Of a stretch of DNA of 26,273 bases, positions 15,110-24,418 are shown in pieces. The position numbers and the translations under genes were made by a program. Source of the stretch: JBPESN01 sp051710625 (GTDB lineage Bacteria > Pseudomonadota > Gammaproteobacteria > Enterobacterales > Enterobacteriaceae); the NCBI RefSeq assembly GCF_051710625.1, contig NZ_JBPESN010000033.1, forward strand, positions 1 through 26,273. The letters are read 5' to 3'. The notes beneath the pieces were generated by a model. The model saw only the letters and a list, made by a program, of their open reading frames with translations. It ran no database searches and had not been told where the DNA came from. Position 1 is the first letter of the stretch. Each line of letters begins with the position of its first letter.

Positions 15110-16597
15110 TTACGCGTTGTCGCCAAACCAGCAAATATTGCGCGCGGCCATGATAAGTTCGCCGGCTTTTTCACTACTCAGCCTTTTAATATCTGACAGG
15201 TCGTCGACACCCTGTTCGGCAAGATCTTCCAGCGTACAAACACCCCGCGCCGCCAGTTCGAACGCCATGTCGCGCTCAAGTTCAGGCAGACCCAGTAGGT
15301 CTTCAGCCGGTACGCCCGCGCCGCGGTTTTCTTCCTGCGCAAGCGCAAGCGTGGTCAGCGCATTCTTCGCCCGTTTGCGCAGCGCTTCCACCGTTTCCTC
15401 ATAGAGCCCTTCAATTTCCAGCAGTTCATTTATCGGTACGTAGGCCAGCTCCTCAAGGGATGAGAAACCTTCCTCCACCAGCACCGTCGCGAACTCTTCA
15501 TCGATATCCAGATTACGGGTAAAGATATCGATCGCCGCATAGGCTTCAGCTTGATGTTTTGCCTGCAGATCCTCTACCGTCATTACATTTAGCTCCCAGC
15601 CGCTGAGCTGGGAAGCCAGCCGGACATTTTGTCCGTTGCGGCCGATAGCCTGGGCAAGATTGCCTGCTTCTACCGCGATATCCATGGTGTGCTTGTCCTC
15701 GTCCACCACAATGGAAGCGACATCGGCAGGCGCCATGGCGTTGATAACAAACTGGGCCGGATTATTATCCCACAGCACGATATCAATGCGTTCGCCGCCC
15801 AATTCGCTTGAAACCGCCTGAACGCGCGCACCACGCATACCCACGCAGGCGCCGACCGGATCGATGCGCTTGTCGTTGGTCTTCACGGCAATTTTCGCCC
15901 GTGAGCCCGGATCGCGGGCGGCGGCCTTGATTTCAATCACTTCTTCACCGATTTCCGGTACTTCAATACGGAACAACTCGACCAGCATCTCCGGCCGTGA
16001 CCGGCTGACAAACAGCTGCGCGCCGCGCGCTTCCGGGCGGACCGAATACAACACGCCGCGGATACGGTCGCCAGGCCGGAAATTTTCTCGCGGCAACATG
16101 TCCTCACGGCCAATGACCGCTTCAGCATTGCTGCCCAGATCGAGACTGATGCTGTCCCGGTTCACTTTTTTCACCACGCCGGTGACGATCTCGCCTTCGT
16201 GGCTGCGGAACTGATCGACCACCATCGCCCGTTCGGCTTCACGCACTTTTTGCACGATTACCTGTTTGGCGGTTTGCGTGGTAATGCGGTCAAACACCAC
16301 CGACTCAATTTCATCTTCGATATAGCCGCCAAGCTGCGCCGTAGGATCGTCAAACTGCGCCGCGTCCAGCGTAATTTCCCGGGTGGGTTGAGTCACTTCG
16401 TCCACAATGAGCCAACGGCGGAAGGTATCGAAGTCCCCCGACTTACGATCAATGCTGACGCGAACTTCGATTTCCTGTTCGTATTTTTTCTTCGTTGCCG
16501 TGGCCAGTGCCGTCTCTAGCGCCTCGAAAATCTTTTCCCGCGGGACGGCTTTCTCGTTGGACACTGCCTCAACAACAGCCAGAATTTCTTTATTCAT
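15110..16597 (-). CDS. nusA: Transcription termination/antitermination factor NusA
   Basis: NusA binds RNA polymerase and nascent RNA to control pausing, intrinsic termination and antitermination. The 495-aa product equals the E. coli length. Order: N-terminal RNAP-binding domain (MNKEILAVVEAVSNEKAVPR), S1 domain (GEIVTGVVKKVNRDSISLDLG), KH domains (GACVGMRGARVQAV and AIGRNGQNVRLAS), then the two acidic repeats at the C-terminus with the end ICWFGDNA. It follows rimP by about 21 bp, within the metY-rimP-nusA-infB unit that NusA itself regulates in E. coli. Confidence 0.98.
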   Translation of the reverse strand: MNKEILAVVEAVSNEKAVPREKIFEALETALATATKKKYEQEIEVRVSIDRKSGDFDTFRRWLIVDEVTQPTREITLDAAQFDDPTAQLGGYIEDEIESVVFDRITTQTAKQVIVQKVREAERAMVVDQFRSHEGEIVTGVVKKVNRDSISLDLGSNAEAVIGREDMLPRENFRPGDRIRGVLYSVRPEARGAQLFVSRSRPEMLVELFRIEVPEIGEEVIEIKAAARDPGSRAKIAVKTNDKRIDPVGACVGMRGARVQAVSSELGGERIDIVLWDNNPAQFVINAMAPADVASIVVDEDKHTMDIAVEAGNLAQAIGRNGQNVRLASQLSGWELNVMTVEDLQAKHQAEAYAAIDIFTRNLDIDEEFATVLVEEGFSSLEELAYVPINELLEIEGLYEETVEALRKRAKNALTTLALAQEENRGAGVPAEDLLGLPELERDMAFELAARGVCTLEDLAEQGVDDLSDIKRLSSEKAGELIMAARNICWFGDNA

Positions 16598-16618
16598 CCT
16601 AGTTGCCTCAGTAAAACG

Positions 16619-17071
16619 TTAAAAGTGGGGTACCAGGTTCGCTTTCTGGATATTGTGCAAAGCGAACACTTCATCTTTTCCATCCACCGTCACCGTGATC
16701 ATTTCACCGTCGACCGCTTTGATGATCCCCTGCCATTTACGGCGGTTTTGCACTGCGATACGCAGCACCACGCTGACGTCGCTCCCGGTAAATTGGCGAT
16801 AATGCGCGGCGGTAAACAGCGGGCGATCCAGACCCGGTGATAAGACCTCGAGGCTATAGGCCACGGAGATGGGGTCTTCGACGTCCAGTACTGCGCTGAC
16901 CTGGTGGCTTACATCAGCACAATCATCAACGGTGATGCCCTCGTCACTATCAATATAAATGCGTAGCCTCGACTGGCGGCCACGAATAAATTCAGTACCC
17001 ACCAGCTCAAACCCCAGGGCTTCCACGGGTGCAGTGATCATCTCTGTCAATTTTTGTTCTAATGTAGACAA
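16619..17071 (-). CDS. rimP: Ribosome maturation factor RimP
   Basis: RimP binds free 30S subunits and helps early 16S/S12 assembly. Conserved stretches include EALGFELVGTEFIRG, DDCADVSHQVSAVLDVEDPI and NRRKWQGIIKAVDGEMITVTV, ending NIQKANLVPHF. I chose the TTG at 17069-17071 (150 aa, MSTLEQKLTEM) because GGGG sits about 8 nt upstream and the length equals E. coli. A GTG at 17075-17077 would add two residues but lies directly on the purine run. It is the first protein gene after tRNA-fMet, with terminator-like hairpins in between. Confidence 0.95.
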   Translation of the reverse strand: MSTLEQKLTEMITAPVEALGFELVGTEFIRGRQSRLRIYIDSDEGITVDDCADVSHQVSAVLDVEDPISVAYSLEVLSPGLDRPLFTAAHYRQFTGSDVSVVLRIAVQNRRKWQGIIKAVDGEMITVTVDGKDEVFALHNIQKANLVPHF

Positions 17072-17088
17072 GGCCACCCCGAAGACAT

Positions 17089-17109
17089 AAAAAAAGGGCT
17101 AATTAGCCC
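17089..17109 (-). terminator. Intrinsic terminator/attenuator immediately before rimP
   Basis: GGGCT, AATT loop, AGCCC, then seven T residues on the - strand (A run at 17089-17095). It looks like a complete intrinsic terminator, ending only about 18 nt upstream of the rimP start. Transcription must read through it or be antiterminated to reach rimP-nusA-infB. Confidence 0.75.
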
Positions 17110-17131
17110 AGTATTACTGTAGTGAAATAAC

Positions 17132-17154
17132 AAAAAACCCCGAAAAAATCGGGG
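17132..17154 (-). terminator. Intrinsic terminator after tRNA-fMet
   Basis: CCCCGA, T-rich loop, TCGGGG, then six T residues on the - strand. It lies 132 bp downstream of the tRNA-fMet 3' end and is the first of two tandem terminators before rimP. Confidence 0.85.
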
Positions 17155-17285
17155 CGTTAAGTGACTGGACCCTGTAAACCGCAGGCGGCTTCGAAACCAT
17201 TTCAGAAGAATCATTTTTCAAATGCCTGTGATGGTAAACCTAACGCCTACAGACAGTATATTTGAAAAAGCACTCTAAGGGAATG

Positions 17286-17362
<77 letters not shown>

Positions 17363-17378
17363 TCCGAAACCGCTGAAA

Positions 17379-17407
17379 ATGCTACGCTGATAGCCCCAAA
17401 AAAGCAA
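17379..17407 (-). promoter_or_regulatory. Sigma-70 promoter for metY-rimP-nusA-infB
   Basis: TTGCTT at 17402-17407 (-35) and TAGCAT at 17379-17384 (-10), 17 bp apart, ending 16 bp before the 5' end of tRNA-fMet. It sits in the 59-bp gap between the two tRNA genes, so fMet transcription can be independent of tRNA-Leu. Confidence 0.75.
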
Positions 17408-17421
17408 GTTATCTCTGGGAT

Positions 17422-17508
17422 TGGTACCGAGGACGGGACTTGAACCCGCAAGCCCAATCGGGCACTGCCACCTCAAGGTAGCGTGTCTACCAATTCCACC
17501 ACCTCGGC
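17422..17508 (-). tRNA. leuU: tRNA-Leu (GAG)
   Basis: An 87-nt class II tRNA with a long variable arm. It runs from GCCGAGGTGGTGGAATTGG to CCTCGGTACCA with an encoded CCA. The anticodon loop CTTGAGG gives GAG, which reads CUC and CUU. It matches E. coli leuU in sequence and in position next to secG. The E. coli neighbour argG is not between it and metY here. Confidence 0.97.
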
Positions 17509-17538
17509 ACTTTCTATCGGATCTTACGCTTCTTTACC

Positions 17539-17556
17539 GTTGCCCGGCAGGGCAAC
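17539..17556 (-). repeat. Hairpin between secG and tRNA-Leu
   Basis: GTTGCCC, GGCA loop, GGGCAAC: a perfect 7-bp stem just past the secG stop. There is no T-run on the - strand, so secG-leuU cotranscription followed by processing is plausible. Confidence 0.5.
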
Positions 17557-17565
17557 GCTTAACGC

Positions 17566-17898
17566 TTACTGCGGAATATCGTTACCCGGTTTTGCCGGCG
17601 CTTCGGCTGCTGCCTTATCCGCCTGCTGAGCCTGATTTAGGTTATCCCACTGGCTGCCTTTCTGACCATGGTTGCTGCTCAGGTTGCCCAGCACCAGGCT
17701 GAGAACGAAAAACAGCGTTGCCAGCACGGCCGTCATACGAGTCATGAAGTTACCGAAATCGCTTGAACCGAACAGGGCGCCAGAGGCGCCTGCACCGAAC
17801 GAGGCCCCCATATCAGTACCTTTACCTTGTTGCAGCATGATCAGCGCAACCAGGCCGACGGCTACCAACAGGAACATGACTAACAGAGCTTGGTACAT
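17566..17898 (-). CDS. secG: Protein translocase subunit SecG
   Basis: SecG is the small, non-essential subunit of the SecYEG inner-membrane translocon and boosts SecA-driven export. The 110-aa length equals E. coli. It has two membrane segments (YQALLVMFLLVAVGLVALIM and about residues 52-72, MTRMTAVLATLFFVLSLVL). The Gly/Ala-rich linker LFGSSDFGNFM lies between them. The tail is hydrophilic. It is preceded by its own promoter and by the glmM terminator, and followed by tRNA-Leu. Confidence 0.96.
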   Translation of the reverse strand: MYQALLVMFLLVAVGLVALIMLQQGKGTDMGASFGAGASGALFGSSDFGNFMTRMTAVLATLFFVLSLVLGNLSSNHGQKGSQWDNLNQAQQADKAAAEAPAKPGNDIPQ

Positions 17899-17988
17899 AA
17901 TTTTTTAGTATCCTAGCTGTAACCACCGCACGTTAAGCTATCGCAGCCTTAATACGGCACCTGATGTCGCCGACTGAGGCGAGTGTGA

Positions 17989-18017
17989 ATACTAACCAAA
18001 GCGCCCCTCGCGTGCAA
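17989..18017 (-). promoter_or_regulatory. Sigma-70 promoter for secG
   Basis: TTGCAC at 18012-18017 (-35) and TAGTAT at 17989-17994 (-10), 17 bp apart, just beyond the glmM terminator. The start would give a leader of roughly 85 nt before the secG ATG. Confidence 0.7.
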
Positions 18018-18048
18018 GGGCATTTTACGGCTGGCTGACCGTTTGCGG

Positions 18049-18071
18049 AAAAAAACGCGAGTACCGCTCGC
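18049..18071 (-). terminator. glmM intrinsic terminator
   Basis: GCGAG, a 5-nt loop, CTCGC, then G and seven T residues on the - strand. It lies 130 bp past the glmM stop and before the secG promoter. Confidence 0.75.
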
Positions 18072-18200
18072 CGCTCAGGCTTCGCCGCCGACCGGCGGCG
18101 CCGACCAACACCCCGGCGGAGGCGGGCGCGCTCGGTTAATGCTCGCCGTAACCCGCAGCCTCCGCCATAGCGCGCACCGCGACAGCACCCGATCTGCACC

Positions 18201-19538
18201 TCAGCCCGCGGCTTTCACCGCGTCAGCGATGTGATGCGCCAGTCGGCTGACCTGCTCGGTATCTTCCCCTTCCACCATGACGCGAATAAGAGGCTCGGTG
18301 CCCGACTTGCGCAGCAGCACCCGTCCGCGCCCGGCCAGTTGCTGCTCCACTTCGTCGCTGGCCTGTTTCACCGCCGCCGACGCCAGCGGATCGTGTTGCC
18401 CGGCGAAGCGCACATTGACCAGGATCTGCGGCAGCAGGCGCATGCCGCTGCACAGATCATGCAGATTCATGTGGTTGCCGACCATCGCCGACAACACCTG
18501 TAACCCGGCGATGATGCCGTCGCCGGTGGTCGTTTTGTCAAGCAAGATGACGTGACCGGAGTTTTCAGCGCCGATGCGCCAACCTTTTTCCTGCATTTTC
18601 TCCAGCACATAGCGGTCGCCGACGCGAGCGCGCACGAAAGGCACCCCCAACTGCTTCAGCGCCAGCGCCAGCCCCATATTGCTCATCAGCGTGCCTACCA
18701 CGCCGCCAGACAGCTGGCCCTGGCGCAGTTTTTCCCGCGCGATGACATACAGGATCTGGTCGCCATCCACTTTCTGACCCAGGTGATCGATCATAATTAC
18801 CCGATCGCCATCGCCGTCATGGGCAATGCCCAAATCAGCCTTCTCCGCCAGTACCCGGCTTTGCAACAGGCGAACATCGGTAGCGCCGCACTCCTGGTTG
18901 ATATTCATTCCGTCCGGCTGGCAACCGAGAGTCACCACCGTCGCGCCGAGCTCGCGCAACACGCTGGGCGCGATGTGGTAGGTTGCGCCATTGGCGCAGT
19001 CCGCGACAATCTTCAGCCCCTTAAGGCTTAAATTACCGGGAAAAGTTCCTTTGCAAAATTCGATATAGCGCCCGGCCGCATCGACTATGCGGCTAGCTTT
19101 GCCCAGCTCCGCCGATTCGACGCAGGTCAGCGGTTTGGCCAGCTCCGCCTCAATGGCCTCTTCCACCTCGTCAGGCAATTTGGTGCCGTCGATGGAGAAA
19201 AACTTGATGCCGTTGTCGTAAAACGGATTATGGGAGGCGGAGATCACAATGCCGGCCTCGGCGTGGAAAGTACGGGTCAAATAGGCGATGGCCGGCGTCG
19301 GCATCGGGCCGGTAAACGCAGCGGAAAGCCCTGCCGCCGCCAATCCCGCTTCCAGCGCTGACTCCAGCATGTAGCCGGAAATACGGGTATCTTTGCCGAT
19401 AATGATTTTTCGCGAGCCGTGGCGCGCCAGCACCTTGCCGGCGGCCCAGCCGAGCTTGAGCACAAAATCCGGCGTAATGGGGATGTCGCCGACTCTGCCA
19501 CGGATGCCGTCAGTGCCGAAATATTGATGATTACTCAT
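18201..19538 (-). CDS. glmM: Phosphoglucosamine mutase
   Basis: GlmM converts glucosamine-6-phosphate to glucosamine-1-phosphate on the route to UDP-GlcNAc for peptidoglycan and LPS. The 445-aa product equals E. coli. The phosphorylated Ser102 is in VISASHNPFYDNG. The metal-binding loop is DGDGDR, the sugar-binding loop ENSGH, and the phosphate-binding loop RKSGTEPLIRVM. The ATG overlaps the folP stop by 4 nt (ATGA), so the two are translationally coupled. No lesions. Confidence 0.97.
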   Translation of the reverse strand: MSNHQYFGTDGIRGRVGDIPITPDFVLKLGWAAGKVLARHGSRKIIIGKDTRISGYMLESALEAGLAAAGLSAAFTGPMPTPAIAYLTRTFHAEAGIVISASHNPFYDNGIKFFSIDGTKLPDEVEEAIEAELAKPLTCVESAELGKASRIVDAAGRYIEFCKGTFPGNLSLKGLKIVADCANGATYHIAPSVLRELGATVVTLGCQPDGMNINQECGATDVRLLQSRVLAEKADLGIAHDGDGDRVIMIDHLGQKVDGDQILYVIAREKLRQGQLSGGVVGTLMSNMGLALALKQLGVPFVRARVGDRYVLEKMQEKGWRIGAENSGHVILLDKTTTGDGIIAGLQVLSAMVGNHMNLHDLCSGMRLLPQILVNVRFAGQHDPLASAAVKQASDEVEQQLAGRGRVLLRKSGTEPLIRVMVEGEDTEQVSRLAHHIADAVKAAG

Positions 19539-20380
19539 TGAAAATGGGTTTCCTTCGCTGTAAGCGTGGCTTCCACCACACGCATTGCTTCCACGGTTTG
19601 CCTGACGTCATGGATTCGGATGATCTGCGCCCCCTGCAGCGCGGCGATAACCGCGCAGGCGACGCTGCCTGAAACCCGCTGTTCTGCCGGAAGATCCAAC
19701 AATTCCCCTATCATTGATTTACGCGACATCCCCACCAACAGCGGCAGCCCGAGATGATGCAAATCACCCAGCCGGGCCAGGAGGCGATAATTATGCGCCA
19801 GGGTCTTGCCGAAACCGAAGCCCGGATCGAGCAACAGTCTATTTTTAGTAATGCCGGCAGCTTCACAGCGCGCAATTTGCTGTGAGAGAAAAGCCTCTAC
19901 CTCTGCCAGCACATTCTCATAATGCGGCGCCTGCTGCATGGTCCCCGGCTCGCCCTGCATATGCATCAGACAGACGGGCAGCTGGCTGGCGGCAGCGGCG
20001 TCCAGGGCACCTGGTTCACTGAGCGCGCGAATATCGTTGATCAAATGGACCCCGGCCGCCGCGCTTTCACGCATCACCAGCGCTTTGGAAGTATCCACGG
20101 AAATAAACGTATCAAAACGTTCCGCCAGCGCCGCCACTACCGGCACTACACGCGCTGCTTCCTCTTCATCGCTGACCGCCTGCGCCCCCGGGCGGGTGGA
20201 TTCGCCACCAATATCGATAAGGGCCGCACCGGCCGCCAGCATCGCCGCGGCATGATCGATGGCGTCGGCCAAGCGCTGAAACTTGCCGCCGTCGGAAAAC
20301 GAGTCCGGGGTTACGTTGAGGATCCCCATGACCCGGGGCACCGCCAGGCTAAGGGTGCTCTCTCGCGCAATAAGTTGCAT
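19535..20380 (-). CDS. folP: Dihydropteroate synthase
   Basis: FolP joins p-aminobenzoate to the pterin pyrophosphate to form dihydropteroate in folate synthesis, and is the sulfonamide target. The 281-aa product (E. coli 282) has GILNVTPDSFSDGGKF, DIGGESTRPGA, LMHMQGEPGTMQ, LLLDPGFGFGKTLAHN and VGMSRKSMIGELL. It ends RIHDVRQTVEAMRV plus a short tail. AAGGAAACGCCGTT precedes the ATG. It follows ftsH across an intrinsic terminator, so it probably has its own promoter, and overlaps glmM by 4 nt. Confidence 0.97.
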   Translation of the reverse strand: MQLIARESTLSLAVPRVMGILNVTPDSFSDGGKFQRLADAIDHAAAMLAAGAALIDIGGESTRPGAQAVSDEEEAARVVPVVAALAERFDTFISVDTSKALVMRESAAAGVHLINDIRALSEPGALDAAAASQLPVCLMHMQGEPGTMQQAPHYENVLAEVEAFLSQQIARCEAAGITKNRLLLDPGFGFGKTLAHNYRLLARLGDLHHLGLPLLVGMSRKSMIGELLDLPAEQRVSGSVACAVIAALQGAQIIRIHDVRQTVEAMRVVEATLTAKETHFQ

Positions 20381-20437
20381 AACGGCGTTTCCTTATGCTG
20401 TGCACACTGTTGGTGGCCATCTTAACATGTTAAGCTC

Positions 20438-20470
20438 AAAAAAAGCCCCGCGTGTCGTATAACGCGGGGC
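20438..20470 (-). terminator. ftsH intrinsic terminator
   Basis: GCCCCGCG, a 10-nt loop, CGCGGGGC, then seven T residues on the - strand. It begins 46 bp after the ftsH stop and separates rlmE-ftsH from folP-glmM. Confidence 0.9.
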
Positions 20471-20515
20471 TTTCGGTATTAGCGCGCCGGGTTTTTAAAC
20501 CAGCGCAAGGGACCC

Positions 20516-22447
<1,932 letters not shown>

Positions 22448-22502
22448 GTCACTCAAGGGATTAACCTCATATTACAACGGTGTTAACAATTAGCGTAGGG
22501 TA

Positions 22503-23132
22503 CTATAGTTTGCGCCCTGTCGCCACAATGTACACTTCGCGGGAACGGGCCCGGGAAGCGTCTGGCTTACGGATTTTTACTTTCGTAAACAGGGAGCGAA
22601 TTTCCCGCAGGTATTCATCAAAACCTTCTCCCTGAAAGACTTTAACCAGGAAACTCCCGTTCGGTGCCAGGACATCCCGGCACATATCCAGCGCCAGTTC
22701 CACGAGATACATAGATTTGGGAATGTCGACCGCCGGTGTACCGCTCATATTGGGTGCCATATCGGACAACACCACTTGCACCTTCTGCTCGCCTACGCGT
22801 TCAAGCAGGGCCTGCAGCACCAGGGGGTCAGGAAAATCCCCCTGGAGAAAGTCAACGCCTATTATCGGATCCATCGGCAGGATATCACAGGCGATGATAC
22901 GCCCTTTGCCGCCGATTTGCGTGGCGACGTACTGCGACCAGCCGCCGGGCGCCGCGCCCAGATCCACCACGGTCATCCCGGGCCGGAATAGCTTGTCGCT
23001 CTGCTGTATTTCATCAAGTTTAAACCAGGCACGGGAACGCAGTCCTTTTTTTTGTGCCTGCTGAACGTATTTATCGCTAAAGTGTTCCTGCAGCCAACGG
23101 CTGGAGCTTGCAGAACGCTTTTTGGTCGCCAT
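22503..23132 (-). CDS. rlmE: 23S rRNA (U2552) 2'-O-methyltransferase
   Basis: RlmE (FtsJ/RrmJ) methylates the 2'-O of U2552 in the A loop of 23S rRNA, a late step in 50S maturation. From ATG 23132 it is 209 aa (MATKKRSASSSRWLQEHF). GGGA lies about 7 nt upstream, and the TTG above it overlaps that RBS. SAM motif I is VVDLGAAPGGWSQYV. The catalytic tetrad is complete: Lys38 (AWFKLDE), Asp124 (LSDMAPNM), Lys164 (FLVKVFQGEG) and Glu199 (SREVYIV). It lies 55 bp upstream of ftsH, and the pair forms an operon in E. coli that is heat-shock induced; I saw no clear sigma-32 promoter. Confidence 0.97.
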   Translation of the reverse strand: MATKKRSASSSRWLQEHFSDKYVQQAQKKGLRSRAWFKLDEIQQSDKLFRPGMTVVDLGAAPGGWSQYVATQIGGKGRIIACDILPMDPIIGVDFLQGDFPDPLVLQALLERVGEQKVQVVLSDMAPNMSGTPAVDIPKSMYLVELALDMCRDVLAPNGSFLVKVFQGEGFDEYLREIRSLFTKVKIRKPDASRARSREVYIVATGRKL

Positions 23133-23188
23133 CTTATTTCCCAACTATCTTAAAAGAATGTAGCGGTGGAAAGAATTGGCCGCCCATG

Positions 23189-23216
23189 CGCCAAATCGCC
23201 AGACGCCGATTTGGCG
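23189..23216. repeat. 10-bp inverted repeat between rlmE and yhbY
   Basis: CGCCAAATCG and CGATTTGGCG are perfect inverted arms with an 8-bp spacer, in the 145-bp divergent gap. It could be a regulator's operator or a hairpin in one of the leaders. No family is assigned. Confidence 0.6.
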
Positions 23217-23277
23217 ATATGTATGAGATGGCGGTGGAATATGCCGCTTTCAATCCCAACCTAAGTAAAAAACATAA

Positions 23278-23541
23278 ATGAATCTAAATAATAAGCAAAA
23301 ACAGCAATTTAATGGGCTAGCTAATTCGCTGAAGCCTGTCGTCATGCTGGCCGAAATTGAACAGGCGCTGGAGCATTATGAGCTTATCAAGGTGAAAATT
23401 GCCGCGGAAGAGCGTGAGACCAAAACGTTGATTGCCGATGCTATCGTTCGTGAAAGCGGCGCCAGCAAGGTTCAGGTCATTGGCAATATTCTGGTGCTGT
23501 ACCGGCCGGCTGCAGAGCGGAAAATTACGTTGCTCCGCTAA
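23278..23541 (+). CDS. yhbY: YhbY, CRM-domain ribosome-associated protein, internally shortened
   Basis: YhbY is a single CRM-domain RNA-binding protein tied to pre-50S assembly. The frame is open (87 aa) with MNLNNKQKQQF, LAEIEQALEHYELIKVKIA and VQVIGNILVLYRP. E. coli YhbY has 97 aa; the ten missing residues are the LGSNGLTEGV stretch between KPVVL and LAEIEQ. Here the protein reads straight from KPVVM to LAEIEQ (about 23338-23359). That stretch holds the conserved GxxG RNA-binding loop of CRM domains, so activity is probably lost or reduced although no stop is present. It is divergent from rlmE and convergent with greA. Confidence 0.9.
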   Translation: MNLNNKQKQQFNGLANSLKPVVMLAEIEQALEHYELIKVKIAAEERETKTLIADAIVRESGASKVQVIGNILVLYRPAAERKITLLR

Positions 23542-23585
23542 CATCATCTTTTCTGATGGAAAGATGCCACTCTCCGACCCACAGG

Positions 23586-23607
23586 AAAAGGCCACCCGCG
23601 GCCTTTT
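23586..23607 (+). terminator. yhbY intrinsic terminator (possibly bidirectional)
   Basis: AAAAGGCC, a 6-nt loop, GGCCTTTT, followed on + by GCTTTTCTTT. It lies 44 bp after the yhbY stop. The A-rich upstream side may also let it serve greA from the other direction. Confidence 0.85.
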
Positions 23608-23650
23608 GCTTTTCTTTACAAAGCCGGCGGCGGCCTGCGGGAGTAAAAGC

Positions 23651-23677
23651 GGGCGGTGGCCGGCTACGGCGCCGCCC
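23651..23677 (-). terminator. greA terminator hairpin
   Basis: GGGCGG and CCGCCC form the outer stem, with an inner GCCG/CGGC stem, immediately downstream of greA on the - strand and followed there by GCTTTT. The T-run is short, so termination may be shared with the hairpin at 23586. Confidence 0.6.
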
Positions 23678-23683
23678 GGAGGC

Positions 23684-24160
23684 TTACAGATATTCCACCT
23701 TAAGAATTTCGTACTCCACCTCGCCACCCGGGGTCTTGATGACCACGATATCCCCTTCTTCCTTGCCCACCAGTCCGCGGGCAATCGGCGAATTAATGGA
23801 AATCAGGTTTTGCTTGAAATCGGCCTCATCGTCGCCAACGATGCGGTACGTTTGCTTCTCTTCGCTATCAAGGTTGTCTACGCTGACCGTCGCGCCGAAA
23901 ATGACGCGGCCGCTCGGGACCAGTTTGGTCACATCAATCACTTGTGCATTGGACAGTTTGGCTTCGATTTCCTGAATGCGGCCTTCACAGAAGCCCTGTT
24001 GTTCCCTGGCGGCATGGTATTCGGCGTTTTCTTTCAAATCGCCGTGTTCGCGGGCCTCAGCGATAGACCGGATAATTTCGGGGCGGCGGACGCTTTTGAG
24101 ATATTCGAGCTCTTCCCGCAGTTTTTCAGCGCCGCGCAGGGTCATCGGAATCTGGTTCAT
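23684..24160 (-). CDS. greA: Transcript cleavage factor GreA
   Basis: GreA enters the secondary channel of RNA polymerase and stimulates cleavage of backtracked RNA. The 158-aa length equals E. coli. The N-terminal coiled coil carries the acidic tip AREHGDLKENAEYHAAREQQ, with the Asp and Glu that bind Mg. The C-terminal FKBP-like domain includes YRIVGDDEADFKQNLISINS and ends EYEILKVEYL. AGAGG sits just before the ATG. It is convergent with yhbY and divergent from the dacB remnant, as in E. coli, and is undamaged between two damaged neighbours. Confidence 0.98.
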   Translation of the reverse strand: MNQIPMTLRGAEKLREELEYLKSVRRPEIIRSIAEAREHGDLKENAEYHAAREQQGFCEGRIQEIEAKLSNAQVIDVTKLVPSGRVIFGATVSVDNLDSEEKQTYRIVGDDEADFKQNLISINSPIARGLVGKEEGDIVVIKTPGGEVEYEILKVEYL

Positions 24161-24325
24161 AATTATACCTCTAGATAAATTCTTCCTGCTAAAATAATCG
24201 CCGTCCTGGCGTGACGGACGCTGGCGCGACGCGCGTTTGGCACTCGCTGCTCACCAAGCACAAAGCAAAAGGAAGCAACCCCGGAATCGCCCCCCAGGCC
24301 AGCCTCAGTTTTGCATTTTGATCGT

Positions 24326-24354
24326 ATTCTACCGCAGAGTTCGGTGTGGGTCAT
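24326..24354 (-). promoter_or_regulatory. Candidate sigma-70 promoter for greA
   Basis: ATGACC at 24349-24354 (-35) and TAGAAT at 24326-24331 (-10), 17 bp apart. It would give a leader of about 155 nt before greA. E. coli greA has several promoters and a leader-derived RNA (GraL); whether this leader yields one is not known. Confidence 0.5.
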
Positions 24355-24418
24355 CGTTTACTTTATCCCTGTTTGCACCGTAGTATGACAGCACGTTACT
24401 TTGCCGTTGCCCAAAATT

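Larger units (their letters stand above)
17899..18200. other. glmM-secG intergenic region
   Basis: These 302 bp hold the glmM terminator (18049-18071) and a secG promoter (17989-18017). The part next to glmM (18075-18180) is very GC-rich with CCGCC/GGCGG repeats and no gene that I recognise; the short open frames over it do not look like known proteins. Confidence 0.6.

Noticed and set aside
18075..18200. Small genes in the GC-rich glmM-secG gap
   Set aside because: They are Arg/Ala-rich frames without RBS or known similarity; the region is explained by a terminator and a promoter.
24163..24354. Short - strand gene upstream of greA
   Set aside because: It lies in the greA leader downstream of a plausible promoter and has no conserved features.
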